From positions 3,968,001 to 4,032,000 of the forward strand of contig NZ_CP013380.1 in assembly GCF_001513745.1 (NCBI RefSeq): 64,000 bases of DNA, read 5' to 3'. Shown here one piece after another: positions 56,095-64,000 of this stretch (the first letter of the stretch is position 1; every line of letters begins with the position of its first letter). Made by a program: the position numbers and the translations under genes. The notes under the pieces were generated by a model. The model was not told the origin of the DNA and did no database searches. It saw only the letters and a program-made list of their open reading frames with translations. The stretch comes from Burkholderia humptydooensis (GTDB lineage Bacteria; Pseudomonadota; Gammaproteobacteria; Burkholderiales; Burkholderiaceae).

Positions 56095-57078
56095 TTACGC
56101 GGCGTCGGGCGGCGCGAAGCGCTGGCCGGCCGCAAGCGGCGCCCCCGCGAGAAACTCGCGCGCCGGCAGGCGCTTGCCGCCCGGCTTCTGCAATTGCGTG
56201 ACGCGCAGCGCGCCTTCGCCGCAGGCGATCACGATGCCGTCCGGGCCGGCATCGACGATCGTGCCGGGCGCCGCGTCGCCGCGCGCCGGCACCGCGTCGG
56301 CCGCCCACAGCTTGAGCGTCGCGCCGTCGAGCGTGCCCGCGCCGCCCGGAAACGGGTCGAACGCGCGCACCTGCCGCGCGAGCACCTCGGCCGGCTTGCG
56401 CCAGTCGAGCGCCGCCTCGTGCTTGCCGATCTTCTCGGCATAGGTGACGCCGTCGGCGGGCTGCGGCGTCGCGGCGAGTGAACCCGCACGCTCGAGCTCG
56501 GCGAGCGCGTCGACGATGAGGCGCGCGCCCGCCGCCGCGAGCTTGTCGTGCAGCGTCGCCGTCGTATCGTCGGGCGCGATCGCGATGCGCGCATCGTGCA
56601 GCATCGCGCCCGTGTCGAGCCCGGCATCCATCTGCATCAGCGTGACGCCGGTCTCGGCGTCGCCCGCCTCGATCGCGCGATGGATCGGCGCGGCGCCGCG
56701 CCAGCGCGGCAGCAGCGACGCATGGATATTGATGCAGCCGTGCCGCGGCAGGCCGAGCACTTCCTGCGGCAGAAGCAGGCCATATGCGGCGACGACCATC
56801 ACGTCGTGCGGCGTCGCGTGCAACAGATCGAGCGCGGCGGCAGCTTCGGCCGGGTACTTGCCCGCGCGGCGCAGCGACGGCGGCTGCGCGAGCGCGATGC
56901 CGTGCTCGAGCGCATAGCGCTTCACGGCGCTCGCCTGCAGCTTCATCCCGCGCCCGGCGGGACGATCGGGCTGCGTCAGCACGAGCGGCACCGGGAAGCC
57001 GGCCTCATGAATCGCGGCGAGCGCCGCCGCGGCGAATTCCGGCGTGCCGGCGAAAATGACCCGCAGTGAATGTGTCAT
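56095..57078 (-). CDS. fmt: Methionyl-tRNA formyltransferase
   Basis: A 327-residue enzyme that formylates initiator Met-tRNA. N-terminal [20 protein letters not shown], the catalytic [20 protein letters not shown] (Asn, His) and [19 protein letters not shown] (Asp) are seen; the C-terminal OB-like domain contains [27 protein letters not shown] (57078) is the family start. It follows def by 31 bp. Confidence 0.96.
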   Translation of the reverse strand: MTHSLRVIFAGTPEFAAAALAAIHEAGFPVPLVLTQPDRPAGRGMKLQASAVKRYALEHGIALAQPPSLRRAGKYPAEAAAALDLLHATPHDVMVVAAYGLLLPQEVLGLPRHGCINIHASLLPRWRGAAPIHRAIEAGDAETGVTLMQMDAGLDTGAMLHDARIAIAPDDTTATLHDKLAAAGARLIVDALAELERAGSLAATPQPADGVTYAEKIGKHEAALDWRKPAEVLARQVRAFDPFPGGAGTLDGATLKLWAADAVPARGDAAPGTIVDAGPDGIVIACGEGALRVTQLQKPGGKRLPAREFLAGAPLAAGQRFAPPDAA

Positions 57079-57109
57079 GTGCAAATGAATCCGGGAACAG
57101 CCGTGCGCA

Positions 57110-57613
57110 TCACATTGCGCGTTCGAGTTTCTTCATCTTCGTCTTGATCCGGGTCTGCTTGAGCGGCGACAGATACTGGACGAACACGCGGCCTATCAGA
57201 TGATCCATCTCGTGCTGGATGCATACCGCGAGAAGCCCTTCGCAGTCGATCTCGAACGTCTCGCCTTTCTCGTCGAGCGCGCGCACGCGCACGCGGTCCG
57301 GACGCTCCACCTCGTCATAGACGCCCGGCACCGACAGACAGCCTTCCTCATAGACCTGCTTGCCGTCGCTCGTCCAGACGAGCTCCGGATTGATGAAGAC
57401 GCGCAACTCGTTCTTCTCCTCGGACACGTCGATCACGATCACGCGCTCGTGCACGTCGACCTGCGTCGCCGCGAGCCCAATGCCGGGCGCCGCGTACATC
57501 GTCTCGGCCATGTCGGCGACGAGCTTGCGAATGCGGTCGTCCACTTTGTCGACCGGCTTGGCCACCTTGTGCAGCCGTTTGTCGGGGTAATGAAGGATGT
57601 TCAGCAAAGCCAT
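57110..57613 (-). CDS. def: Peptide deformylase
   Basis: A 167-residue metallohydrolase that removes the N-formyl group from nascent proteins. The three motifs are [37 protein letters not shown] (metal Cys) and [19 protein letters not shown] (HExxH). The def-fmt pairing is classic. Divergent from dprA across 231 bp. Confidence 0.96.
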   Translation of the reverse strand: MALLNILHYPDKRLHKVAKPVDKVDDRIRKLVADMAETMYAAPGIGLAATQVDVHERVIVIDVSEEKNELRVFINPELVWTSDGKQVYEEGCLSVPGVYDEVERPDRVRVRALDEKGETFEIDCEGLLAVCIQHEMDHLIGRVFVQYLSPLKQTRIKTKMKKLERAM

Positions 57614-57844
57614 GATTTCAGTGTTGAGAGACGAACGACCCGCCCGCATCGGCCGTTCGGCCGACTGCCGCGACGCGCGCGCCGGCCTCAAGATGGATTC
57701 GACGACGCGCGGAATCCGCCGCGCGTCGCGACGACCGGCCAATCGCCGTGAGCTTGCGCGCGCGGCATTCGTTCTATTTCGGATGATGAAAATTTTATCA
57801 CGGCACCACGCGGCCCGCAGGCCGCGCTTCTCGAGGATTTCGTC

Positions 57845-59035
57845 ATGTCGCCGCGATCGTTGACGCGTGCCGAGCTCGCCGGCTGGCTGCGGCTTGCGGG
57901 CGCGTCCGGCGTGCCGGCCGCCGCGCGTGCCGCACTCCTCGGCGCGTTCGCATCGCCCGAAGCGCTCTTTGCGGCGTCGCATGCGGAGCTGGCGACACTC
58001 GTCGGCGACGCTGCGGCCCGATCGGCGCTCGCGCCGCCCGCAGACGATTTCGAGCAGCGCGTCGACACGACGCTCGCCTGGCTCGACGAGCCCGGCAACG
58101 CGCTCATGACCCGGCACGATCCCGCGTATCCGGAGCCGCTCGCCGAGCTCTACGATCCGCCGCCGCTGCTATATATAAAGGGCCGCGTCGCGCTGCTCCA
58201 TGCGCGGGCCGTCGCGATCGTCGGCAGCCGCGGGGCAACGCCGCAGGGGCTCGCCGACGCGACGCGCTTCGCGCGCGAACTGTCGGACGCGGGCCTTGCG
58301 ATCGTGTCGGGCCTCGCGCGCGGCATCGACGGCGCCGCGCATCGCGGCGGGCTCGACGGCGCAAGCGGCACCGTCGCCGTGATCGGCACAGGCGCGGACA
58401 TCGTCTACCCGGCTTGCCACCACGCGCTCGCCCACGAAATCGCCGAGCGCGGCGCGCTCGTCTCCGAGTGGCCGCTCGGCACGCCCGCGCGGTCCGCCCA
58501 TTTTCCGCAGCGCAACCGGCTGATCGCCGCGCTGTCGCGCGGCGCGCTGATCGTCGAGGCGGCGCGCCGGTCCGGCTCGCTGATCACCGCGCGGCTCGCG
58601 AACGAAATGGGACGCGACGTGTTCGCGATTCCCGGCTCGATCCACGCGCCCCTGTCGCAGGGCTGCCACGCGCTGATTCGCGACGGCGCGAAGCTCGTCG
58701 AGACCGCGGCCGACGTGCTCGAGGAATTCGGCTTCGACCCTGCTCGCCCTGCGGGCGCAACGCGCGGCGCGCCCGCCGCCGCCGAGGCCGACGTCGATCC
58801 GGACGACGACGCGCGCCGGCTGCTCGCCGCGATCGGTTACGGCCCCGTGCCGCTCGAGCTGCTCGCGCAGCGCACGGCGCTTTCGAGCGGCGCGCTGCAC
58901 CGGCGGCTGCTGCAGCTAGAGCTCGCCGGCCGCATCGCAGCGCTGCCGGGCGGCCGCTACATGCGCATCGCCAGCGCGCAGGCTGAGCCCACTCAAGCGC
59001 GCGGGACGAGCGCCGTGCTACATTCCGGCGCATAG
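57845..59035 (+). CDS. dprA: DNA-processing protein DprA
   Basis: A 396-residue protein that loads RecA on incoming single-stranded DNA in transformation. An N-terminal helical domain precedes the Rossmann-like core, with [58 protein letters not shown] and the C-terminal DprA winged helix ([20 protein letters not shown]). Start ATG 57845. Confidence 0.95.
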   Translation: MSPRSLTRAELAGWLRLAGASGVPAAARAALLGAFASPEALFAASHAELATLVGDAAARSALAPPADDFEQRVDTTLAWLDEPGNALMTRHDPAYPEPLAELYDPPPLLYIKGRVALLHARAVAIVGSRGATPQGLADATRFARELSDAGLAIVSGLARGIDGAAHRGGLDGASGTVAVIGTGADIVYPACHHALAHEIAERGALVSEWPLGTPARSAHFPQRNRLIAALSRGALIVEAARRSGSLITARLANEMGRDVFAIPGSIHAPLSQGCHALIRDGAKLVETAADVLEEFGFDPARPAGATRGAPAAAEADVDPDDDARRLLAAIGYGPVPLELLAQRTALSSGALHRRLLQLELAGRIAALPGGRYMRIASAQAEPTQARGTSAVLHSGA

Positions 59036-59095
59036 GCGCCGCGCCCGGGCGTTCGCTCGAGCCGCCGCCACCTTACGATGCAAGGAAAACCGCCA

Positions 59096-59467
59096 ATGCC
59101 CGCGCTGAATCTCGACACCGACGAAGATCGGATCGCCGAGCGCCTCCGGAATCCCGACACGCTGCTCGTCGCCTGCCTGTGCGCCGAGTGGTGCGGCACC
59201 TGCCGCGAATACCGCGCCGCGTTCGACCGGCTCGCCGACGCCCATCCCGGCGCCTGCTTCGCATGGATCGACGTCGAAACGCACGCCGACCGGCTCGACG
59301 ATCTCGATGTCGAGAACTTCCCGACGCTCCTCGTCGAGGACGTGAACTCGGTCCGCTTCTTCGGCACGGTGCTGCCGCACGCCGCAATCGTCGAACGAAT
59401 GCTGGCCGACCTGACGGCGCTGTCGGGCGCGCCGCATGCACCCAAACTGCGCAATTTGTTCGACTAG
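59096..59467 (+). CDS. Thioredoxin-like protein
   Basis: A 123-residue thioredoxin-fold protein. The active site is LCAEWCGTCREYRAAFDRLA (WCGTC, where E. coli thioredoxin has WCGPC), and the cis-Pro loop is VENFPTLLVEDVNSVRFFG. There is no signal peptide, so it is cytosolic. AAGGAA 7 nt before ATG 59096 favours that start over one six codons upstream. The partner is unknown. Confidence 0.82.
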   Translation: MPALNLDTDEDRIAERLRNPDTLLVACLCAEWCGTCREYRAAFDRLADAHPGACFAWIDVETHADRLDDLDVENFPTLLVEDVNSVRFFGTVLPHAAIVERMLADLTALSGAPHAPKLRNLFD

Positions 59468-59676
59468 AATCGTCTGGCCTCGAAATATCGGCCGTGGAAT
59501 GCAGCTTTACCGCTCGTTTACGCGGGAAGGCGTGCGACAGGCTTGCCGCCGCCCTTGCCCCCACTTATGATGACCCGCTTTTTGCTCACGCCGGCCGCCG
59601 TTTGGGCGCCGTGTGCTATAAAGCCGTCGTAAAAGGGCCCGCATCGGGCTCGCCCGGTCCATCAATACACACTGTC

Positions 59677-62286
59677 ATGTCGAAAGCACTCATCATTGCG
59701 GAAAAGCCTTCTGTCGCGAACGACATCGCGCGTGCTTTGGGCGGCTTTACCAAGCATGACGAATACTACGAGAGCGACGAATACGTACTGTCGTCGGCGG
59801 TCGGCCACCTGCTCGAAATCGCCGCACCGGAGGAATACGAGGTCAAGCGCGGCAAGTGGAGCTTCGCGCATCTGCCTGTCATTCCTCCCCATTTCGATCT
59901 GAATCCGATCGCGAAAAGCGAGTCGCGCCTGAAGGTGCTGACCAGGCTGATCAAGCGCAAGGACGTCGAACGCCTGATCAACGCATGCGACGCGGGACGC
60001 GAGGGCGAACTGATCTTCCGCCTGATCGCGCAGCACGCGAAGGCGAAGCAGCCCGTCCAGCGCCTGTGGCTGCAGTCGATGACGCCCGCCGCGATCCGCG
60101 ACGGCTTCGCGCACCTGCGCACCGACGTGGACATGCAGCCGCTCGCCGATGCCGCGCGTTGCCGCTCGGAGGCCGACTGGCTCGTCGGCATCAACGGCAC
60201 GCGCGCGATGACCGCGTTCAACAGCAAGGGCGGCGGCTTCTTCCTGACGACCGTCGGCCGCGTGCAGACGCCGACGCTGTCGATCGTCGTCGAGCGCGAG
60301 GAGAAGATTCGCCGCTTCGTGCCGCGCGACTACTGGGAAGTACGCGCGGAATTCGTCTGCGCGGGCGGCTTCTACGAAGGCCGCTGGTTCGACCCGAAGT
60401 TCAAGAAGGACGAATTCGACCCCGAAAAACGCGACTCGCGCCTCTGGAGTCTGCCCGCCGCGGAGACGATCGTCGCCGCGTGCCGCGACCAGCTCGGCAC
60501 GGTCACCGAGGAATCGAAGCCGTCGACGCAGCTCTCGCCGCTGCTGTACGACCTGACGAGCCTGCAGCGCGAGGCGAACAGCCGCTTCGGCTTCTCGGCG
60601 AAGAACACGCTCGGCCTCGCGCAGGCGCTGTACGAAAAGCACAAGGTGCTCACCTATCCGCGTACCGACGCGCGCGCGCTGCCGGAGGATTACCTCGGCA
60701 CGGTGAAGTCGACGCTCGAAATGCTCAAGGAGAGCAACAACTACCTGCCGCACGCGAAGCAGGTGCTCGACAAGAACTGGGTGAAGCCGAACAAGCGGAT
60801 CTTCGACAATTCGAAGATCAGCGACCACTTTGCGATCATCCCGACGCTGCAGGCGCCGAAATCGCTGTCCGAGCCGGAGCAGAAGCTCTATGACCTCGTC
60901 GTCAAGCGCTTCCTCGCGGTGTTCTTCCCGGCCGCCGAATTCAAGGTGACGACCCGGATCACCGAAGTCGCGGGCCATCACTTCAAGACGGAAGGCAAGG
61001 TGCTCGTCGAGCCGGGCTGGCTGCAGGTCTACGGCCGGGACGCCGAGGGCGCCGACGCGAATCTCGTGCCGGTTCAGAAGGACGAGAAGGTCAAGACCGA
61101 CAAGGTCGCAGCGCACGGCCTCACGACGAAGCCGCCCGCGCGCTATTCGGAAGCCACGCTGCTGTCGGCAATGGAAGGCGCGGGCAAGCTCGTCGAAGAC
61201 GACGAGCTGCGCGAGGCGATGGCCGCGAAGGGCCTCGGCACGCCGGCGACGCGCGCGGCGATCATCGAAGGTCTGCTCGGCGAGAAGTACCTCGTGCGCG
61301 AAGGCCGCGAGCTGATTCCGACCGCGAAGGCGTTCCAGCTAATGACGCTGCTGCGCGGCCTCGGCGTGAAGGAGCTGACCGCCCCCGAGCTGACGGGCGA
61401 GTGGGAATACAAGCTGTCGCAGATGGAGCGCGGCAACCTGCAGCGCGATGCGTTCATGCAGGAAATCGCGCGGATGACGCAGACGATCGTCAAGCGCGCG
61501 AAGGAATACGACTCCGACACGATCCCGGGCGACTACGCGACGCTCGAGACGCCGTGCCCGAACTGCGGCGGCCAGGTGAAGGAGAACTATCGGCGCTTCG
61601 CGTGCACGAAGTGCGACTTCTCGATCTCGAAGATCCCGGGTAGCCGGCAATTCGAGATCGCCGAAGTCGAGGAACTGTTGCGGAAAAAGGAAATCGGGCC
61701 GCTGTCGGGCTTCCGCAGCAAGATGGGCCGGCCGTTCTCCGCGATCCTCAAGCTCACGTTCGACGACGAGACGAAGAACTACAAGCTCGAATTCGACTTC
61801 GGCCAGGAGCAAGGCGGCGAAGAGGGCGAAGCGCCCGACTTCTCCGCGCAGGCGCCCGTAGGCGCGTGCCCGAAGTGCAAGGGCCGCGTGTTCGAGCACG
61901 GAATGAGCTATGTCTGCGAGCACGCGGTCGCGAGCCCGAAGACCTGCGACTTCCGCTCCGGCAAGGTGATCCTGCAGCAGGAGATCACCCGCGAGCAGAT
62001 GACGAAGCTCCTCGAGAACGGCCGCACCGATCTGTTGCCGAACTTCAAGTCGTTGCGCACCGGGCGCAACTTCAAGGCGTATCTCGTCAAGCAGGCGGAC
62101 GGCAAGATCGGCTTCGAGTTCGAGAAGAAGGAGCCGAAGCCCGCGGCCGCGAAGAAGACCGCGTCCAAAACGACGGCCGCGGCCGACGATGAAGCGGCCG
62201 ACAGCGGCGACAAGACCGAGAAGAAGGCGGCGCCCGCTCGCAAGACGGCTGCGCGCAGGACGCCGGCGCGCAAGACGGGCTCGTAA
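59677..62286 (+). CDS. topB: DNA topoisomerase III
   Basis: An 869-residue type IA topoisomerase. The Toprim domain starts MSKALIIAEKPSVANDIARA and has INACDAGREGELIFRLIAQH. The active Tyr is in KVLTYPRTDARALPEDYLG. The C-terminal part has zinc-ribbon cysteines (CPNCGGQVKENYRRFACTKC, and a second at CPKCKGRVFEHGMSYVCEHA) and a final 50-residue Lys/Ala/Thr-rich tail ending RKTAARRTPARKTGS. E. coli TopB is about 650 residues, so most extra length is C-terminal. TATAAA near 59620 may be its promoter. Confidence 0.95.
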   Translation: MSKALIIAEKPSVANDIARALGGFTKHDEYYESDEYVLSSAVGHLLEIAAPEEYEVKRGKWSFAHLPVIPPHFDLNPIAKSESRLKVLTRLIKRKDVERLINACDAGREGELIFRLIAQHAKAKQPVQRLWLQSMTPAAIRDGFAHLRTDVDMQPLADAARCRSEADWLVGINGTRAMTAFNSKGGGFFLTTVGRVQTPTLSIVVEREEKIRRFVPRDYWEVRAEFVCAGGFYEGRWFDPKFKKDEFDPEKRDSRLWSLPAAETIVAACRDQLGTVTEESKPSTQLSPLLYDLTSLQREANSRFGFSAKNTLGLAQALYEKHKVLTYPRTDARALPEDYLGTVKSTLEMLKESNNYLPHAKQVLDKNWVKPNKRIFDNSKISDHFAIIPTLQAPKSLSEPEQKLYDLVVKRFLAVFFPAAEFKVTTRITEVAGHHFKTEGKVLVEPGWLQVYGRDAEGADANLVPVQKDEKVKTDKVAAHGLTTKPPARYSEATLLSAMEGAGKLVEDDELREAMAAKGLGTPATRAAIIEGLLGEKYLVREGRELIPTAKAFQLMTLLRGLGVKELTAPELTGEWEYKLSQMERGNLQRDAFMQEIARMTQTIVKRAKEYDSDTIPGDYATLETPCPNCGGQVKENYRRFACTKCDFSISKIPGSRQFEIAEVEELLRKKEIGPLSGFRSKMGRPFSAILKLTFDDETKNYKLEFDFGQEQGGEEGEAPDFSAQAPVGACPKCKGRVFEHGMSYVCEHAVASPKTCDFRSGKVILQQEITREQMTKLLENGRTDLLPNFKSLRTGRNFKAYLVKQADGKIGFEFEKKEPKPAAAKKTASKTTAAADDEAADSGDKTEKKAAPARKTAARRTPARKTGS

Positions 62287-62396
62287 CCGGCGCAATGCCG
62301 GCGCCGCGAATGCGGTGCGCCGGCATTGGCGCCGGGCGGCGCGCGCGATGTCGAGCAACCGGGCGGCGCGCCCGCGCCGCGATGCTTCGGTCCAAG

Positions 62397-62430
62397 CAAA
62401 AGCGCGGGCTCTCGACGAGCCCGCGCTTTT
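62397..62430. terminator. Bidirectional terminator topB / LysR
   Basis: Perfect stem GCGCGGGCTC/GAGCCCGCGC (62402-62411 with 62417-62426), loop TCGAC, AAAA on the left and TTTTGCTTTTT on the right, between convergent genes. Confidence 0.92.
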
Positions 62431-62471
62431 GCTTTTTGCGGAGGAGATTCGGCGCGCGACGCCGCGCGGCG

Positions 62472-63527
62472 TTACAGCGGAGACGGCACGACGGTGCGCG
62501 CCCGCGGCGCGCGCGGCAGACGCGGCGACAGCGCCGGATCGGCGCTCGATCGCTCGGCGAGCGCGTCGGCAGGCAGCGCGTCGATGGGCTGGCCGGCAAC
62601 GCCCTGCGTGGCCCACTGCTCGCCGAGCATCGTGTCCGGCGATTGGCTGAAGTGCTCGACGAGATGGTCGATGAACGTGCGCACCTTCGCCGGCAGGTGC
62701 CGGCGGCTCGGATACGCGATGTTGATCTCGACCTGCGGCAGCCGGTAATCGCTCAGCAGCCGCACGAGCTTGCCGCGCGCGATGTCGCTGCCGATCAGAT
62801 AGCTCGGCAGGATCGCGACGCCCATGCCGAGCATCGCGAACTGGCGCAGCATCTCGGTATTGTTCGCGACGACGACGTTCGACGGCCGCACGCGCACTTC
62901 GCCGTCCGGGCCGGTGAATACGCGCTCGTCGCCCCAGTATTCGGACGGCAGGCTCAGGCAGGGATGCTCGACGAGCTGCTCCGGATGCATCGGCATGCCG
63001 TGCTTCTCCAGATAGCTCGGCGTCGCGCAGACCACCATGCAGCCCGTCGTCAGCCGGCGCGTGACGATGCTCGCGCTGCGCATCTGCCGCGTGATCACGA
63101 TGCCGACGTCGAATCCCTCTTCGACGAGATCGACCTGACGATCAACGAGGGTCAGGTCGGGAATGACCTTCGGGAAGCGCTGCGTGTACGTCTGCAGCAC
63201 GGGCGCAAGGTTGTGCAGGCCGAACACGACGGGCGCGACGATCCGCAGCGTGCCGACGGGCTCGTGGTTGCGCGCGACGACCATCTGCTCGACGTCTTCG
63301 AGCTCGTCGAGGATCTGGCGCGCCCGCTCCAGGTAAACCTGGCCGGATTCGGTCAGCGAGAGGCTACGGGTGGTGCGATTCAGAAGGCGGGTGCCGAGCC
63401 GGCCTTCGAGGTCGGCGACGTGGCGCGTCGCGACCGCGTTCGAGATGTCCATCGCGCTCGCCGCCCGGGCGAAACTGCCGAGATCCGCGACCTTGACGAA
63501 CACTCGCATCGACTGCAAATGATCCAT
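62472..63527 (-). CDS. LysR-family transcriptional regulator
   Basis: A 351-residue regulator. The winged-helix N-terminus MDHLQSMRVFVKVADLGSFA and RLGTRLLNRTTRSLSLTESG are standard for the family, and the substrate domain starts near residue 92 (VGTLRIVAPVVFGLHNLAPV). The last 40 residues are a Pro/Arg/Ala-rich tail not usual for LysR proteins. It faces a D-2-hydroxyacid dehydrogenase gene across a low-GC region and probably regulates it. The effector is unknown. Confidence 0.9.
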   Translation of the reverse strand: MDHLQSMRVFVKVADLGSFARAASAMDISNAVATRHVADLEGRLGTRLLNRTTRSLSLTESGQVYLERARQILDELEDVEQMVVARNHEPVGTLRIVAPVVFGLHNLAPVLQTYTQRFPKVIPDLTLVDRQVDLVEEGFDVGIVITRQMRSASIVTRRLTTGCMVVCATPSYLEKHGMPMHPEQLVEHPCLSLPSEYWGDERVFTGPDGEVRVRPSNVVVANNTEMLRQFAMLGMGVAILPSYLIGSDIARGKLVRLLSDYRLPQVEINIAYPSRRHLPAKVRTFIDHLVEHFSQSPDTMLGEQWATQGVAGQPIDALPADALAERSSADPALSPRLPRAPRARTVVPSPL

Positions 63528-63965
63528 ACTCCACTCCTACCGCTGTTACCGCTTCAAAAATATGAAGCAAATGAGTAATTTTCCTACGACAGCGAAAAAG
63601 ATGCAGAGTTGCTCAACTTCCCGCGAAATCTCGATAAAAACCTTCAAATTTGCTCAGCCCATCTAGCTAGATAGACCAATTGTTCTGAAATAAGAAATAA
63701 TTGAGCAATCTCCCTGCGCAAATTACCCAATCGAGAAACGCCGGAATCGCCGCCAGGCCAGCATCAAGCGGGGTCCGAACAGCGCGATCGGCCCCCTGGC
63801 ATCGGCGCTTGCCGCACCGCGTAACAAGCTGTTAAAAAGAGATACACCTGTTGCCGCGCCGTCATAGGATCATTACGGCCCTCAAACCGGGCCGGCCCGG
63901 CGCGCGACGACGCGCGACGGCCACCACCTCACATCGCTCATCCCGCGCGAATCCCGAAACTCGCC
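63528..63965. promoter_or_regulatory. AT-rich divergent regulatory region with repeats (438 bp)
   Basis: The first 200 bp is far less GC-rich than the rest of the window. It has a CTTCA/TGAAG inverted repeat (63552-63567) next to the LysR start, and the motif TTGCTCA or its complement at 63572-63578 (one change), 63609-63615, 63650-63656 and 63702-63708. It also has the perfect palindrome ATCTAGCTAGAT at 63661-63672. It likely holds operators for the divergent LysR protein. No gene is seen inside. Confidence 0.5.
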
Positions 63966-64000
63966 ATGAAAATTGCCATCCTCGACGACTACCAGGACGC
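63966..64000 (+). CDS. D-2-hydroxyacid dehydrogenase family protein, first codons only
   Basis: Only MKIAILDDYQDA is visible before the window ends. That N-terminus is characteristic of the SerA-like D-2-hydroxyacid dehydrogenases of Burkholderiales. The location opposite a LysR gene fits a regulated dehydrogenase. The evidence is limited to twelve residues. Confidence 0.5.
   Translation, partial: MKIAILDDYQD

Overview
The window reads as part of the main chromosome of a Burkholderia, most likely of the B. pseudomallei/thailandensis group. The base composition is very GC-rich with strong G/C preference at third codon positions. Gene blocks such as mreBCD-mrdA-rodA divergent from gatCAB, dapF-DUF484-xerC, hslVU-regA/regB, metXW and def-fmt-rsmB-ntrYX are typical of Burkholderiales. 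Nearly everything is core housekeeping. The only clear mobile DNA is one ISAs1-family insertion sequence. I see no CRISPR array, prophage, integron or defence island.

Layout. 0-9 kb: the 5' end of kdgD (glucarate catabolism) divergent from a LysR regulator, then SrkA kinase, an MFS and a DMT transporter, small membrane proteins, an aldo/keto reductase and a phytanoyl-CoA-dioxygenase-like enzyme. 9-15.5 kb: metK facing lpxL-dapF-DUF484-xerC-rlmI. 15.6-22 kb: a CobW/COG0523 metallochaperone, a cysteine-poor DksA, hslVU with a sigma-32-like promoter, then the redox two-component pair RegB/RegA. 22-28 kb: argB, a HAD phosphatase, slmA, the IS, metXW. 28-34.5 kb: AmpG permease, an M48 protease, an AraC/alcohol-dehydrogenase pair, exonuclease III and PPK2. 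34.6-44.6 kb: gatCAB divergent from the rod-shape operon mreBCD-mrdA-rodA. 44.6-48.9 kb: a Sel1-repeat protein with an HpcH/HpaI aldolase, the queuosine operon queCED, tRNA-Phe. 48.9-57.6 kb (minus strand): def-fmt-lysE-htpX-rsmB-DUF4390-ntrY-ntrX. 57.8-64 kb: dprA, a thioredoxin-like gene, topB, a LysR regulator and the start of a D-2-hydroxyacid dehydrogenase.

The most interesting signals are non-coding. The leaders of metK (minus strand, near 10.4 kb) and metX (plus strand, near 26.1 kb) share one architecture. Each has a GC-rich stem closing a 20-21 nt loop that contains TGAC and ends in TTGCG. An extra hairpin follows, then AAAT..GCTAAAG and a GTCG that can pair back to the loop. In both, GTCG lies about 67 nt before the start codon. 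This resembles the SAM-II riboswitch core with an inserted stem, and would tie S-adenosylmethionine synthesis and methionine synthesis to one ligand. The IS has an intact transposase, matching 18-bp inverted-repeat ends and a perfect 10-bp target duplication, and it landed immediately upstream of the metX promoter. Other points worth attention are a possible attenuator in the queC leader, a DksA that has lost three of its four zinc cysteines beside a zinc-type metallochaperone, two response regulators of minimal REC-Fis design, a helically phased repeat pair in front of the alcohol dehydrogenase, and a low-GC, repeat-containing regulatory region at the right edge.
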